Assembly (NCBI GenBank): GCA_964485345.1
Contig: CAZAJB010000096.1
Span: forward strand, 1 to 7,566
DNA length: 7,566 bases
Direction: 5' to 3'
Source of the DNA: UBA5420 sp964485345
GTDB lineage: Bacteria; Bacillota; Limnochordia; Darwinibacteriales; Darwinibacteriaceae
Part shown: one piece after another, positions 1-5,736 of the stretch
Layout: each line of letters opens with the position of its first letter
How positions within the stretch are numbered: position 1 is the stretch's first letter
Program-made: the position numbers and the translations under genes
Notes under the pieces: model-generated
The model's database searches: none
Told to the model about the DNA's origin: nothing
Seen by the model: the letters and a program-made list of their open reading frames with translations, nothing else

Positions 1-186
1 TACCTTGTCCTCGGGTAGAACATACCTATCATTCTTATAGACGTACCCCTCCCGGCGCATTAAAACATCAATTCCTCGCCAGTCTTTATAACCAAGGGTT
101 ACTGCCAGCTCTTCTCTAGTCTGGCCAGAATCCAAACCATCTAGGATTGTTTTAATCTTTTCTTCCTTACTAACCCGTTTAGTCAC
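1..186 (-). CDS. Partial small protein with possible helix-turn-helix (C-terminus outside window)
   Basis: A reading frame opens at a GTG (184-186) and stays open for 62 codons to the window edge, so the C-terminus is missing. A strong purine-rich ribosome binding site (GGGAGG, about 195-201) sits 7-8 bases upstream and decides the start. The visible peptide begins VTKRVSKEEK and contains TREELAVTLGYKDWRGIDVL, a helix-turn-helix-like stretch in which a helix with a Leu-Ala core is followed by a turn at LGY and a second helix. This suggests a small DNA-binding or regulatory protein. I do not recognise the family. It is co-directional with the recombinase and separated from it by 87 bases containing a hairpin. 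Confidence 0.6.
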   Translation of the reverse strand, partial: MTKRVSKEEKIKTILDGLDSGQTREELAVTLGYKDWRGIDVLMRREGYVYKNDRYVLPEDKV

Positions 187-220
187 GAGTTTCTCCCTCC
201 CTTGTGAATATTCCTATGAG

Positions 221-247
221 GGGGCAGACGGCAAAGCCACCTGCCCC
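221..247. repeat. Two-tier hairpin between recombinase and 1-186 gene
   Basis: GGGGCAG (221-227) pairs with CTGCCCC (241-247). Inside it GGC (230-232) pairs with GCC (236-238) around an AAA loop, with two-base internal mismatches on each side. No T-run follows on either strand, so it is not a standard terminator. It contains one GCCACC (236-241) and one GGGGGC (220-225) on opposite strands, matching the half-sites of the arrays at 1.3-1.7 and 2.4-2.9 kb, but without their 9-base pairing. Confidence 0.45.
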
Positions 248-273
248 AACGTTACCTACATAAACCTCATATC

Positions 274-1131
274 TTATAGAACATTTACGGCATCAAGCAT
301 CCGGTCATCATGTAAATGTGCATAAATCTGTGTAGTCGATAGGTTGGTATGACCAAGAAGACGACTAACAACCAATATGTCATTCGTTTCCTTGTATATC
401 TGGGAAGCAAAGGAATGTCTCAGAGTATGAGGTGTGATCTGTTCCTCCCAGCCCAATTTACGCCTAGCATCCCGCATTTCTGCTTGAATGGTAACGGGTC
501 GAATACGACCTGTCTTTTCTGTGGCCAAAAGGTAATCAGAATCAAATTTCCTCTCTTCGAGATAAACCGACAAAATGTTACCAAGTGCAGGGGCAATTGG
601 AACCTTTCGGAACTTGCCACCTTTGGCATTTCTAATGTTTAGCCACCCTCCATCCTCTTGAAGGTTCACATCTTTGAGTTTCATATTTGTTGCCTCAGAA
701 ATCCTAAGTCCTGCATAATACATGAGCTCCATCGAGATCTTCACTAGATCATTATCTACCGCATTAATCCACTCTCTCACCTGTTCTGGACTTAAGAAAT
801 GCCGTTCAATGTCAGGTACCTTAATAGACGGTATGGTCTCAGCTAAATCAGTTGCAACGTATCCCTGTTTATAAGCCCACTTAAAGAATCCTTTGAGTGT
901 AGCAGCAATACGCCGTCTACTAGATGGTTTATAGTCCCGTTCTTCCTTCAAATACAATAAAAATGCGTTAATCTCACTCCCTGTAATGTCCTCGATGCTA
1001 ACTGGACCATTCATCCTTTCCTCTACCCACTTTTGGAAGAACAGTAGCTCTCCTAAGTAGCCATCAATCGTCCTTTGACTGCGCTCTAAGTTGTTCAAAT
1101 GCGCCTTGTATTCTACCATTTCTTGATGCAT
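274..1131 (-). CDS. Tyrosine recombinase / integrase (XerC/D-like)
   Basis: Site-specific recombinase that cuts and rejoins DNA through a phosphotyrosine intermediate; likely integrates or excises the element or resolves its multimers. From the ATG at 1140 (288 aa), residues about 8-100 form the SAM-like core-binding domain and 115-288 the catalytic domain. The full catalytic set is visible: R146 in AGLRISEA, K173 in NAKGGK, H238 and R241 in HTLRHSF, H264 in LGHTNL and Y273 in TQIYAH. Length is normal for small Xer-like enzymes. The site AGAAAGGA directly abuts the ATG at 1140, whereas the ATG three codons later (1131) lies 9 bases from it, so I prefer 1131 (285 aa). All active-site residues are present, so the enzyme is probably functional. 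Whether it is an integrase or a resolvase is not decidable here. Confidence 0.93.
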   Translation of the reverse strand: MHQEMVEYKAHLNNLERSQRTIDGYLGELLFFQKWVEERMNGPVSIEDITGSEINAFLLYLKEERDYKPSSRRRIAATLKGFFKWAYKQGYVATDLAETIPSIKVPDIERHFLSPEQVREWINAVDNDLVKISMELMYYAGLRISEATNMKLKDVNLQEDGGWLNIRNAKGGKFRKVPIAPALGNILSVYLEERKFDSDYLLATEKTGRIRPVTIQAEMRDARRKLGWEEQITPHTLRHSFASQIYKETNDILVVSRLLGHTNLSTTQIYAHLHDDRMLDAVNVL

Positions 1132-1320
1132 GGCATTCATTCCTTTCTAAACTATCTGTATATTCAATAATATAATATATATTTGTGAGGCACATCACTA
1201 CAGGTGTACATAGTCGCAAGCGGCGACGTTGCCCCCTTCTGGCTAGCGGAGTGAAAAAAGATTACTACTGTAAATAAACAATCAATTAACCCATACCCAC
1301 TAGTAATAGCGACACATATA

Positions 1321-1352
1321 GGGGGAAGCATGGGCTCACCCCAATGGCCACT
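1321..1352. repeat. Iteron unit 1, inverted degenerate pairs
   Basis: Minus-strand half-sites GGGGGA (1321-1326) and ATGGGC (1330-1335) are 9 bases apart. Two bases further on, plus-strand half-sites ACCCCA (1338-1343) and GCCACT (1347-1352) are also 9 apart. All are imperfect matches to RCCMCC. The left flank ACACATATA (1312-1320) recurs at 1502-1510 before unit 3. Confidence 0.4.
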
Positions 1353-1466
1353 TGTTCTCTACATGGGTGGTCTAGGGGGCATGCTTTTTCCAAAACCTTT
1401 TTTCCTATGGCAATTGTACTTTCTCAGGAAAATTAGTTCATGAAAAGCTGTACCCCCTCTGCCCCC
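1352..1466. repeat. Iteron unit 2, long inverted unit (copy A of 115-bp element)
   Basis: The left arm is a minus-strand pair, GGTGGT (1366-1371) and GGGGGC (1375-1380). The right arm is a plus-strand pair, ACCCCC (1452-1457) and GCCCCC (1461-1466). Both are exact RCCMCC-N3-RCCMCC matches, separated by 71 bases. TTGTTC (1352-1357), a CTTTTTCCAAAAC block (1384-1396) and AGGA (1426-1429) recur at the same relative positions in the unit at 2678-2791. Confidence 0.65.
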
Positions 1467-1501
1467 TAAAAACCGGTGATATAGAACCATAAGGAAAACC
1501 A

Positions 1502-1573
1502 ACACATATAGAGGGGGCAAAGGTAGGTAACTTCAGGGATAACTAAGCTAATAGCCCTGCCACCTATGCCACC
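1502..1573. repeat. Iteron unit 3, inverted pairs
   Basis: The minus-strand pair GGGGGC (1513-1518) and GGTAGG (1522-1527) faces the plus-strand pair GCCACC (1559-1564) and GCCACC (1568-1573). Both are in 9-base phase. The right arm is an exact consensus match and the left arm has two mismatches in one half. The arms can pair as RNA or cruciform because GGNGGCA-N-AGGT is shared between them in inverted form. The flank ACACATATA (1502-1510) matches unit 1. Confidence 0.6.
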
Positions 1574-1633
1574 CGAGAGTAGGGTAATCGAACTGGTTAC
1601 GCACTAATTACGGGCATGTATCCCATAGACAAG

Positions 1634-1648
1634 TCCACTGTGACCACC
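1634..1648. repeat. Single plus-strand iteron pair
   Basis: TCCACT (1634-1639) and ACCACC (1643-1648) are 9 bases apart. The second half is exact and the first has two mismatches. No clear inverted partner is visible. It is the last site before the integrase remnant. Confidence 0.35.
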
Positions 1649-1694
1649 TAACAGTCATCATGAAATATGGGAGCCAACCCTTTTTGTGCAGTAC

Positions 1695-2037
1695 CTAATG
1701 GAAAATTCCGGTGAAATGGGTCCTTCTCGATGGAATCCCCATCATATCATACTCCAGATATCCCTTCTCATAGGAAAATATCAAGAAATCATCGAGAGCG
1801 GTGGCAATAGACAACCGGATTCTGGACGAGTAACCAAGATCACGTTCCATCCAAGTGAAGAAATCAGTAATTGCCCCCTGGGTAAGGACAGAGACTTTCG
1901 GGTTGACCCCATAGTGCTCCTCAAACCAGATTAACGTAAAGGTAATGTGTAGCCAGGTCGCTTGAAAACCCTCATCTAAAGCCTTCTCCAGGACATACTC
2001 GGCCTCCAATACTCATCATCTGCTTATCTCTGTTCAT
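1695..2037 (-). pseudogene. Truncated, frameshifted tyrosine integrase remnant (N-terminal domain only)
   Basis: The reading frame from a TTG at 2009 to a TAG at 1695 encodes 104 residues that resemble only the SAM-like core-binding domain of tyrosine recombinases. WFEEHYG, ITDFFTWMERDLGYSS and FSYEKGYLEYD line up with WVEERMN, INAFLLYLKEERDYKPS and WAYKQGYVATD of the complete recombinase at 274-1131. No catalytic domain follows. The TTG is preceded in frame by two TGA stops and has no good ribosome binding site. By contrast the ATG at 2037 has an ideal one (AAAGGAG, 2045-2051, 7 bases away) but reads MNRDKQMMSIGG and stops at 1972 in the other frame. A one-base shift near 2009-2012 would join the two, so I read this as a decayed integrase gene. 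A functional small protein starting at TTG cannot be excluded. Confidence 0.7.
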
Positions 2038-2044
2038 AAATATT

Positions 2045-2051
2045 CTCCTTT
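2045..2051 (-). promoter_or_regulatory. Strong ribosome binding site of the integrase remnant
   Basis: AAAGGAG on the minus strand lies 7 bases before the ATG at 2035-2037. It shows where the ancestral gene began and supports the frameshift interpretation. Confidence 0.6.
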
Positions 2052-2077
2052 ACCTTTCTCGTATTTTTGGTGTTCAT

Positions 2078-2101
2078 GGAAGCCTACCTGCGTAGGCCTC
2101 C
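2078..2101. repeat. Hairpin between small winged-helix gene and integrase remnant
   Basis: GCCTAC (2082-2087) and GTAGGC (2092-2097) pair around a CTGC loop, and three of the four outer base pairs also match (2078-2081 with 2098-2101). No T-run follows on either strand, so Rho-independent termination is not supported. It may be a processing or binding site. Confidence 0.5.
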
Positions 2102-2113
2102 ACGTTAATGTTA

Positions 2114-2142
2114 GCGATTATGACTTAGCTTGTCATAAACGT
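2114..2142. repeat. Inverted repeat, candidate recombinase core site
   Basis: TTATGAC (2118-2124) and GTCATAA (2132-2138) are perfect inverted arms around a 7-base centre. Extended to 11 bases, the arms agree at 9 positions. Arms of this size with a 6-8 base centre are the usual geometry of tyrosine-recombinase crossover sites. It lies between an integrase remnant and the next gene. It could equally be an operator or a simple hairpin. Confidence 0.3.
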
Positions 2143-2149
2143 AAGAATG

Positions 2150-2398
2150 CTAGATAACGTATTCCGTGCTGCCATTAGAGCGTTTACCGCCAACATGGAT
2201 ATGATCGACAATTCCTAAATCCACTAGTGGCTTAAACCATCGACCGTAATACTGTGGCCGGTTAAAGCTCGTCCAAAGTGGACCAAAGAGTTCCCTCAAG
2301 GTATAGGCACCTGGCTCATGTCCTAAAAAGTATGACTCCAAAAACGCGTAATCTTGCATCTGCTTAGGAACCCCGTTAGAGTTCAACTCAACGTTCAC
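2150..2398 (-). CDS. Small protein with winged-helix-like pattern, unknown function
   Basis: From the preferred start this is an 82-residue protein that I do not recognise. Its predicted order is helix (DYAFLESYFLGHE), helix (YTLRELFGPLW), helix (QYYGRWFKPLVDLGIV) and then a strand-turn-strand (DHIHVGG, GSTEYVI), which is what a small winged helix-turn-helix would show. The longest frame starts at a GTG at 2407, but that codon lies inside the perfect ribosome binding site AAGGAGGTG. The GTG at 2398, 8 bases beyond the site, is therefore the start. The gene sits between two iteron arrays, with half-sites within 30-120 bases upstream of its start. It is thus a candidate iteron-binding or copy-control protein; this is inferred from position only. 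Confidence 0.75.
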   Translation of the reverse strand: MNVELNSNGVPKQMQDYAFLESYFLGHEPGAYTLRELFGPLWTSFNRPQYYGRWFKPLVDLGIVDHIHVGGKRSNGSTEYVI

Positions 2399-2423
2399 GT
2401 TTCTCACCTCCTTTCAGGGTTAA

Positions 2424-2472
2424 GGTGGTTTGACGGTGGCCCTCTAGAAATTGGGTTAAACCACCGTTCAAA
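2424..2472. repeat. Iteron unit 4, near-perfect inverted repeat
   Basis: Minus-strand GGTGGT (2424-2429) and GGTGGC (2435-2440) are 11, not 9, bases apart. They face plus-strand ACCACC (2460-2465). TTTGACGGTGG (2429-2439) is the inverse of CCACCGTTCAAA (2461-2472) with one bulged base. The unit lies just upstream of the ribosome binding site of the 2150-2398 gene and would fall in its leader or promoter. Confidence 0.5.
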
Positions 2473-2497
2473 GCCTTATCCCATCAAAAGTTTTTAC

Positions 2498-2546
2498 AAT
2501 TAGGTGGTTCAGGTGGTCATTGCTAAGCACCCTTGCCACCTAAATT
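2498..2546. repeat. Iteron unit 5, palindromic four-half-site unit
   Basis: Minus-strand GGTGGT (2503-2508) and GGTGGT (2512-2517) are an exact consensus pair. They face plus-strand AGCACC (2526-2531) and GCCACC (2535-2540), also 9 apart. The arms are close (8 bases) and the flanks extend the symmetry: AATTAGGTGG (2498-2507) inverts to CCACCTAAATT (2536-2546) with one extra T. It is the most compact unit and the best candidate for a tetrameric binding site. Confidence 0.6.
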
Positions 2547-2577
2547 TAGTGTATGAGATCATTAGTTCATCCATCTT

Positions 2578-2655
2578 GCCCCCAATGCCCCATAAACGGT
2601 TTCCTCGTCCTTCAAGTCAAGGTAAATCATTGGGGTGCAAATAAGGGCAGGGGGT
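2578..2655. repeat. Iteron unit 6, opposite-facing arms
   Basis: The plus-strand pair GCCCCC (2578-2583) and GCCCCA (2587-2592) in 9-base phase precedes minus-strand G-runs at 2631-2636 (TGGGGT) and 2650-2655 (GGGGGT) that are not in 9-base phase. The order, plus strand first, is the reverse of the other units, so this may be two halves of neighbouring units. Confidence 0.4.
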
Positions 2656-2677
2656 AGATATAGCCGCTAATTGCGAA

Positions 2678-2791
2678 TTGTTCAGATGACAGGTGGCGAG
2701 GGGGGCGTCACTTTTCCAGAACATGTCCGAGAAAAATACTGGCTACTCTCCAGGAGCTTTCTTTTCCATTTCCCCTGCCACCCACGCCACC
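2678..2791. repeat. Iteron unit 7, long inverted unit (copy B of 115-bp element)
   Basis: The minus-strand pair GGTGGC (2692-2697) and GGGGGC (2701-2706) faces the plus-strand pair GCCACC (2777-2782) and GCCACC (2786-2791). Both are exact consensus pairs, 70 bases apart. The arms are themselves near-perfect inverses (AGGTGGCG shared). TTGTTC (2678-2683), CTTTTCCAGAAC (2711-2722) and AGGA (2752-2755) match copy A at 1352-1466, each at an offset of 1326 bases. Confidence 0.65.
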
Positions 2792-2828
2792 TAGGAAAGA
2801 GAAATATTGATCACTTATGGTCTTTGAG

Positions 2829-2879
2829 GGTGGCATGACGGGAGTCAGCGGTACCACCTGCGATGCCCCCAATACCCCG
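2829..2879. repeat. Iteron unit 8
   Basis: Minus-strand GGTGGC (2829-2834) is followed by plus-strand ACCACC (2853-2858), GCCCCC (2865-2870) and ACCCCG (2874-2879). The last two are in 9-base phase, with one mismatch in the final half. This is the unit nearest the 3' end of the helicase gene. Confidence 0.45.
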
Positions 2880-2935
2880 CGAATCTAGTAAGGGTCAAGA
2901 TTACAAATGCTGAAGTTGATTGGTAGTTCCTTAGA

Positions 2936-4609
2936 CTAAATGCTGAAGAAATCTTCTTCCTCCAAAGTCGCTAACTCTACACCACCAATGTAAAAATCGC
3001 CCTGAATCTTCTTTTGTACAAACTCTTTGCCAAATTCCACCTCAGATGCACGGAAAAGATCCCAGAATCTCGCCCTGCTTACTCTCTCAAAACCATGTCG
3101 ACGGCACCAACGCTCAAATGCCGGGAACAATAATGACCGTTTCACTCTCGAATCAGGATTACTTGTCAGATTTTCCCGCAAGAAGATCAAGACAGGGTTC
3201 TGCTCATCCTTGTATGATTTGAGGGCATCATCTATAGCTTTGGATTTGGTTAACTGGAAGTCTTGCCGGAGCAGGCGTTGATATCCCTCTAGAGCGAAGG
3301 TTAGGATCCCTTCGAGCTCAGCACTTAACTCCTCGACTAGATTCTTGTTTTGCTCATGCTCGGCAATAATCCGGTTGAAAGGTATAATCGTCAAGCGTCG
3401 GTAGTATCCGTGCGAAAAGTCTGTAGTTTTGGGCAGTTTATTCAGGAGAATCACTAGCTTACAGTAAAGCCTACAGCTAAAGGACGTCTTGAATTTCTGC
3501 TCCACGTTCACCACATCACTGCCAGTGATTGCCTTAAAGCTCTCGGTATTCAAGTACTTATCCCCAAGCTCATTTTCAGTGGAGATGTTTAAAACCTTAC
3601 CGGGCAGGGCATCAAGGCCGAAACGCTCAGAAAGGCGGGAGAGACTGACATTGCTGACATTCTCAGTACCGGCCACTAAGCGCATAATCTCGGCCAGTAC
3701 ACTTTTGCCGTTGGCACCCTTCCCGACCATCAAGAAGGCCTTCTGCATACGCATATCCTTGGTTATCGAATAACCTAGAATTTCCTGAATCACCTTGATA
3801 CGCTCCTGATCACCCTCAAAAACCTGATCTAGGAATTGTAGGAACTTTGGGCATGTTGCCTCGGGGACATACTTGGTACTGATCTGCACAGTAGAATAGA
3901 ACTCTGGTGCATGTGGTATTAGTTCCATACTGTGCAGATGCAGCATCCCATTCTGCACGTTGATGTATTCCATATTGGCATCCATCTGCTCAATCTTTGG
4001 CACCTCCAGGCTTATCGCCGATAAGTATTCGCGATGCCAAGACGACCTCCAGATGTTCGCTTCCGCTTGGTGCAGAAAATCTCGGCAGATTCTTCCAAGA
4101 TCATCCTCATCCAAGCCTTCCCACTTACCTGAAGACAAATAGGTGTAGTAGCCCTGCCCTGGAACCTCAACTAATGAAATCCTATTTAGGACAAATTTTG
4201 CAAAAATGTTAGGATTCAGCATCAGGCGGCCGCTATCAGACAAGTAGAGCCCTCTTTGCTTAAAATCAACGCTCTTTTTCAATACCTTCAGGTGTTGAAC
4301 TGGATCCGTGTATTCCTCTGGTATGTCTCCGTCATAGCCTAGAATCCGGTATTCTCGGTAGGATACAGATACTTTACCCTTGGCCTTCTCTAGATAAGCG
4401 GGTAAGGCCCGAACAATCTGATCGTTCCCCGAAAACAGACGACTACCTAAATCGTAAGCTGCATCGCCAACTTGGACGAGGTTACTGCATACTGTGAGAA
4501 TCAGTGCTTCATTGGGTTCGGCTAGGCCCTGAATCCAGCGAAACAGTGGTACCTTCGGCAAATAGTCTGCCAACTCATTTGGGTCTTGCACAACATCATA
4601 ATCGTTCAT
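2936..4609 (-). CDS. P4/D5-family replicative helicase (primase C-terminal type)
   Basis: Superfamily 3 (D5/P4-type) ATPase expected to form a ring and unwind DNA at the element's origin. Of 557 residues, about 130-280 match the D5_N-type region (FAKFVLNR, YINVQNGMLHL) and 285-415 the helicase core. The Walker A motif is GKGANGKS (296-303), a Walker B-like acidic segment is KVLNISTEN (338-346), sensor 1 is ILLNKLP (387-393), and the arginine-finger region is YYRRLTIIPF (402-411). A small helical, possibly winged-helix, tail follows (about 485-540). P4 alpha-type proteins of about 780 residues carry a primase domain at the N-terminus; here it is absent and supplied by the overlapping upstream gene. 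The ATG at 4609 has an excellent site (AAGGAGG, 7 bases) and overlaps the primase gene by 14 bases, implying translational coupling. Confidence 0.93.
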   Translation of the reverse strand: MNDYDVVQDPNELADYLPKVPLFRWIQGLAEPNEALILTVCSNLVQVGDAAYDLGSRLFSGNDQIVRALPAYLEKAKGKVSVSYREYRILGYDGDIPEEYTDPVQHLKVLKKSVDFKQRGLYLSDSGRLMLNPNIFAKFVLNRISLVEVPGQGYYTYLSSGKWEGLDEDDLGRICRDFLHQAEANIWRSSWHREYLSAISLEVPKIEQMDANMEYINVQNGMLHLHSMELIPHAPEFYSTVQISTKYVPEATCPKFLQFLDQVFEGDQERIKVIQEILGYSITKDMRMQKAFLMVGKGANGKSVLAEIMRLVAGTENVSNVSLSRLSERFGLDALPGKVLNISTENELGDKYLNTESFKAITGSDVVNVEQKFKTSFSCRLYCKLVILLNKLPKTTDFSHGYYRRLTIIPFNRIIAEHEQNKNLVEELSAELEGILTFALEGYQRLLRQDFQLTKSKAIDDALKSYKDEQNPVLIFLRENLTSNPDSRVKRSLLFPAFERWCRRHGFERVSRARFWDLFRASEVEFGKEFVQKKIQGDFYIGGVELATLEEEDFFSI

Positions 4610-5678
4610 TCGTCTTCCTCCTTGATTTTCGTTGCATTTCCTTGGCCTCTAGGACCCAGGCAATATCTAGTGGATTTGTGATTTTACCTTGATACGGACA
4701 ACCAGAACAATAGGAACCTGCCGTCATACCCCCGATTTTCTTACATCCATAAGGATTGGGAAGTTTAAGTGCTTGATGGTATTTGCCCGCTGTCTCTTGC
4801 CAACTATACCCAGGATAGGGTTTGCTCATCTCATGAGCCAAGCGTTCCCCATCCTCACATCGGCTGAGTAGGGTAATCAGTCCCCACCACTCAGGTTCCT
4901 TCAAAGTGGCTGCATCGGTCCAGCAGTGTTGTAGCCAGTGGCAATTTCTATAGGCAATTTCGAAATTATCGCTCCCTGGGTTTACGGCTGGGCTCCCGCC
5001 TTGATTCGGCCGATAGCTTGTACTAATCTTGGGCAGGTAGGGCAAGAAGTCTACTGGGTCGTATCGAATTGGACTACATCGCACGATTTCAACGCTCCTC
5101 GGCTGGTCCGTTTTAAGGTTGACGGTACCAGGCACTCTCAAGACCCTAGCTAAATCGGCTGTCAAGTCGAGAGCATAACCGTGACGCTTGCCCCAGCCGA
5201 TTACTGCCGATTGAAAACCATGGCTCAGTGCCTTAGCGTAGGCGAGATCACTACTACTGCTGATGACTAATGGCTCTCGGAATAAGAAATAGGCATGGAA
5301 ACCGCCTCCGCTATTCACCAAAACACTAGGTGATCCAAATGGCAGCCAGTCCAAGAACTGCAAAGCCCGCTCCCTAGTAGGTAGATTTTTCGATTCTGGA
5401 CCTTGATCGCAATCAAGGTCCATCCACAATCCAGGGAGCGCAGCCACATCTCTTTCGGTACCGCGTCTTGATCCAACCAAAACCCGATCCTGTCTCTGAA
5501 GTCCTACGCCAAAATAAAGATCTGGTACCATTTTGCCAGCGAGATTGGTCGAAAGTACGACCTCTAGCCGGTGGAGAGGAACTAGAAGGGGTAGTTTTCT
5601 ATCTTTTCTCCATAGCAAGAATTGAAGGTCTTCTGGGCAATCACCGTACAGTTCCCTGAAAAACTGGGTTGTTGTCAT
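4596..5678 (-). CDS. Archaeo-eukaryotic-type primase (AEP/prim-pol) with C-terminal cysteine module
   Basis: Primase expected to make primers for the helicase encoded just downstream. Numbered from a GTG at 5774 (392 aa), AEP motifs are visible in order: motif I LWMDLDCD (D119, D121), motif II SGGGFHAYF (155-163, H160) and motif III LARVLRVPGTVN (208-219, with D203/D207 before it). The C-terminus carries C278, C284, C306, C344, C356 and C359; GCKK and YCSGCPYQGKITNPL resemble the cysteine-rich zinc or Fe-S tail common in phage and plasmid AEP primases. The start is uncertain. GTG 5774 would overlap the upstream gene by 38 bases and add 32 low-complexity residues. ATG 5678 begins MTTTQFFRELYG, typical of the family, and lies just after a 10-bp hairpin, but has no clear ribosome binding site. 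I prefer 5678 (360 aa). Confidence 0.88.
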   Translation of the reverse strand: MTTTQFFRELYGDCPEDLQFLLWRKDRKLPLLVPLHRLEVVLSTNLAGKMVPDLYFGVGLQRQDRVLVGSRRGTERDVAALPGLWMDLDCDQGPESKNLPTRERALQFLDWLPFGSPSVLVNSGGGFHAYFLFREPLVISSSSDLAYAKALSHGFQSAVIGWGKRHGYALDLTADLARVLRVPGTVNLKTDQPRSVEIVRCSPIRYDPVDFLPYLPKISTSYRPNQGGSPAVNPGSDNFEIAYRNCHWLQHCWTDAATLKEPEWWGLITLLSRCEDGERLAHEMSKPYPGYSWQETAGKYHQALKLPNPYGCKKIGGMTAGSYCSGCPYQGKITNPLDIAWVLEAKEMQRKSRRKTNERL

Positions 5679-5691
5679 ATTAGGCTGCTGG

Positions 5692-5717
5692 GAAGGCACG
5701 GTCCCAGCCGTGCCTTC
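5692..5717. repeat. 10-bp perfect hairpin before the primase start
   Basis: GAAGGCACGG (5692-5701) pairs with CCGTGCCTTC (5708-5717) around a 6-base loop, the strongest hairpin I found in the window. It lies between the stop of the DUF669-like gene (5737) and the preferred ATG of the primase (5678). No T-run follows, so termination is unlikely. It may control translation or mRNA processing, or be an operator. Confidence 0.6.
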
Positions 5718-5736
5718 ATCCCGAACAGTTGTCCTA

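Larger units (their letters stand above)
1141..1694. other. Gene-free stretch holding iteron array I
   Basis: I see no supportable gene in these 554 bases. The first 60 bases are very AT-rich (TATAATATAT-like) and probably carry the recombinase promoter, though no convincing -35/-10 pair can be picked. A short inverted repeat GTCGC-N5-GCGAC lies at 1213-1227. From about 1312 the stretch holds repeated RCCMCC half-sites in 9-base phase, listed separately. The array ends just downstream of the truncated integrase remnant. Confidence 0.6.
2408..2935. other. Gene-free stretch holding iteron array II
   Basis: No supportable gene lies in these 528 bases between the helicase stop and the small winged-helix-like gene. 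The stretch is densely occupied by half-sites of the RCCMCC family in 9-base phase, listed as separate units. I find no clear Rho-independent terminator for the upstream replication operon. Confidence 0.65.

Noticed and set aside
349..642. A 97-residue plus-strand reading frame
   Set aside because: Lies entirely antisense to the well-supported recombinase, with no protein-like features or start signals.
1141..1200. A dif-like Xer site upstream of the recombinase
   Set aside because: The stretch is AT-rich with several trivial palindromes, but no 11-6-11 arrangement resembling dif can be aligned.
2078..2101. Rho-independent terminator
   Set aside because: Good stem, but no T-run on either side; listed only as a hairpin.
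1321..2879. The repeat arrays as a CRISPR
   Set aside because: Repeats are short (15 bases), degenerate, on both strands and unevenly spaced; no 24-37 base repeats, uniform spacers or cas genes are seen.
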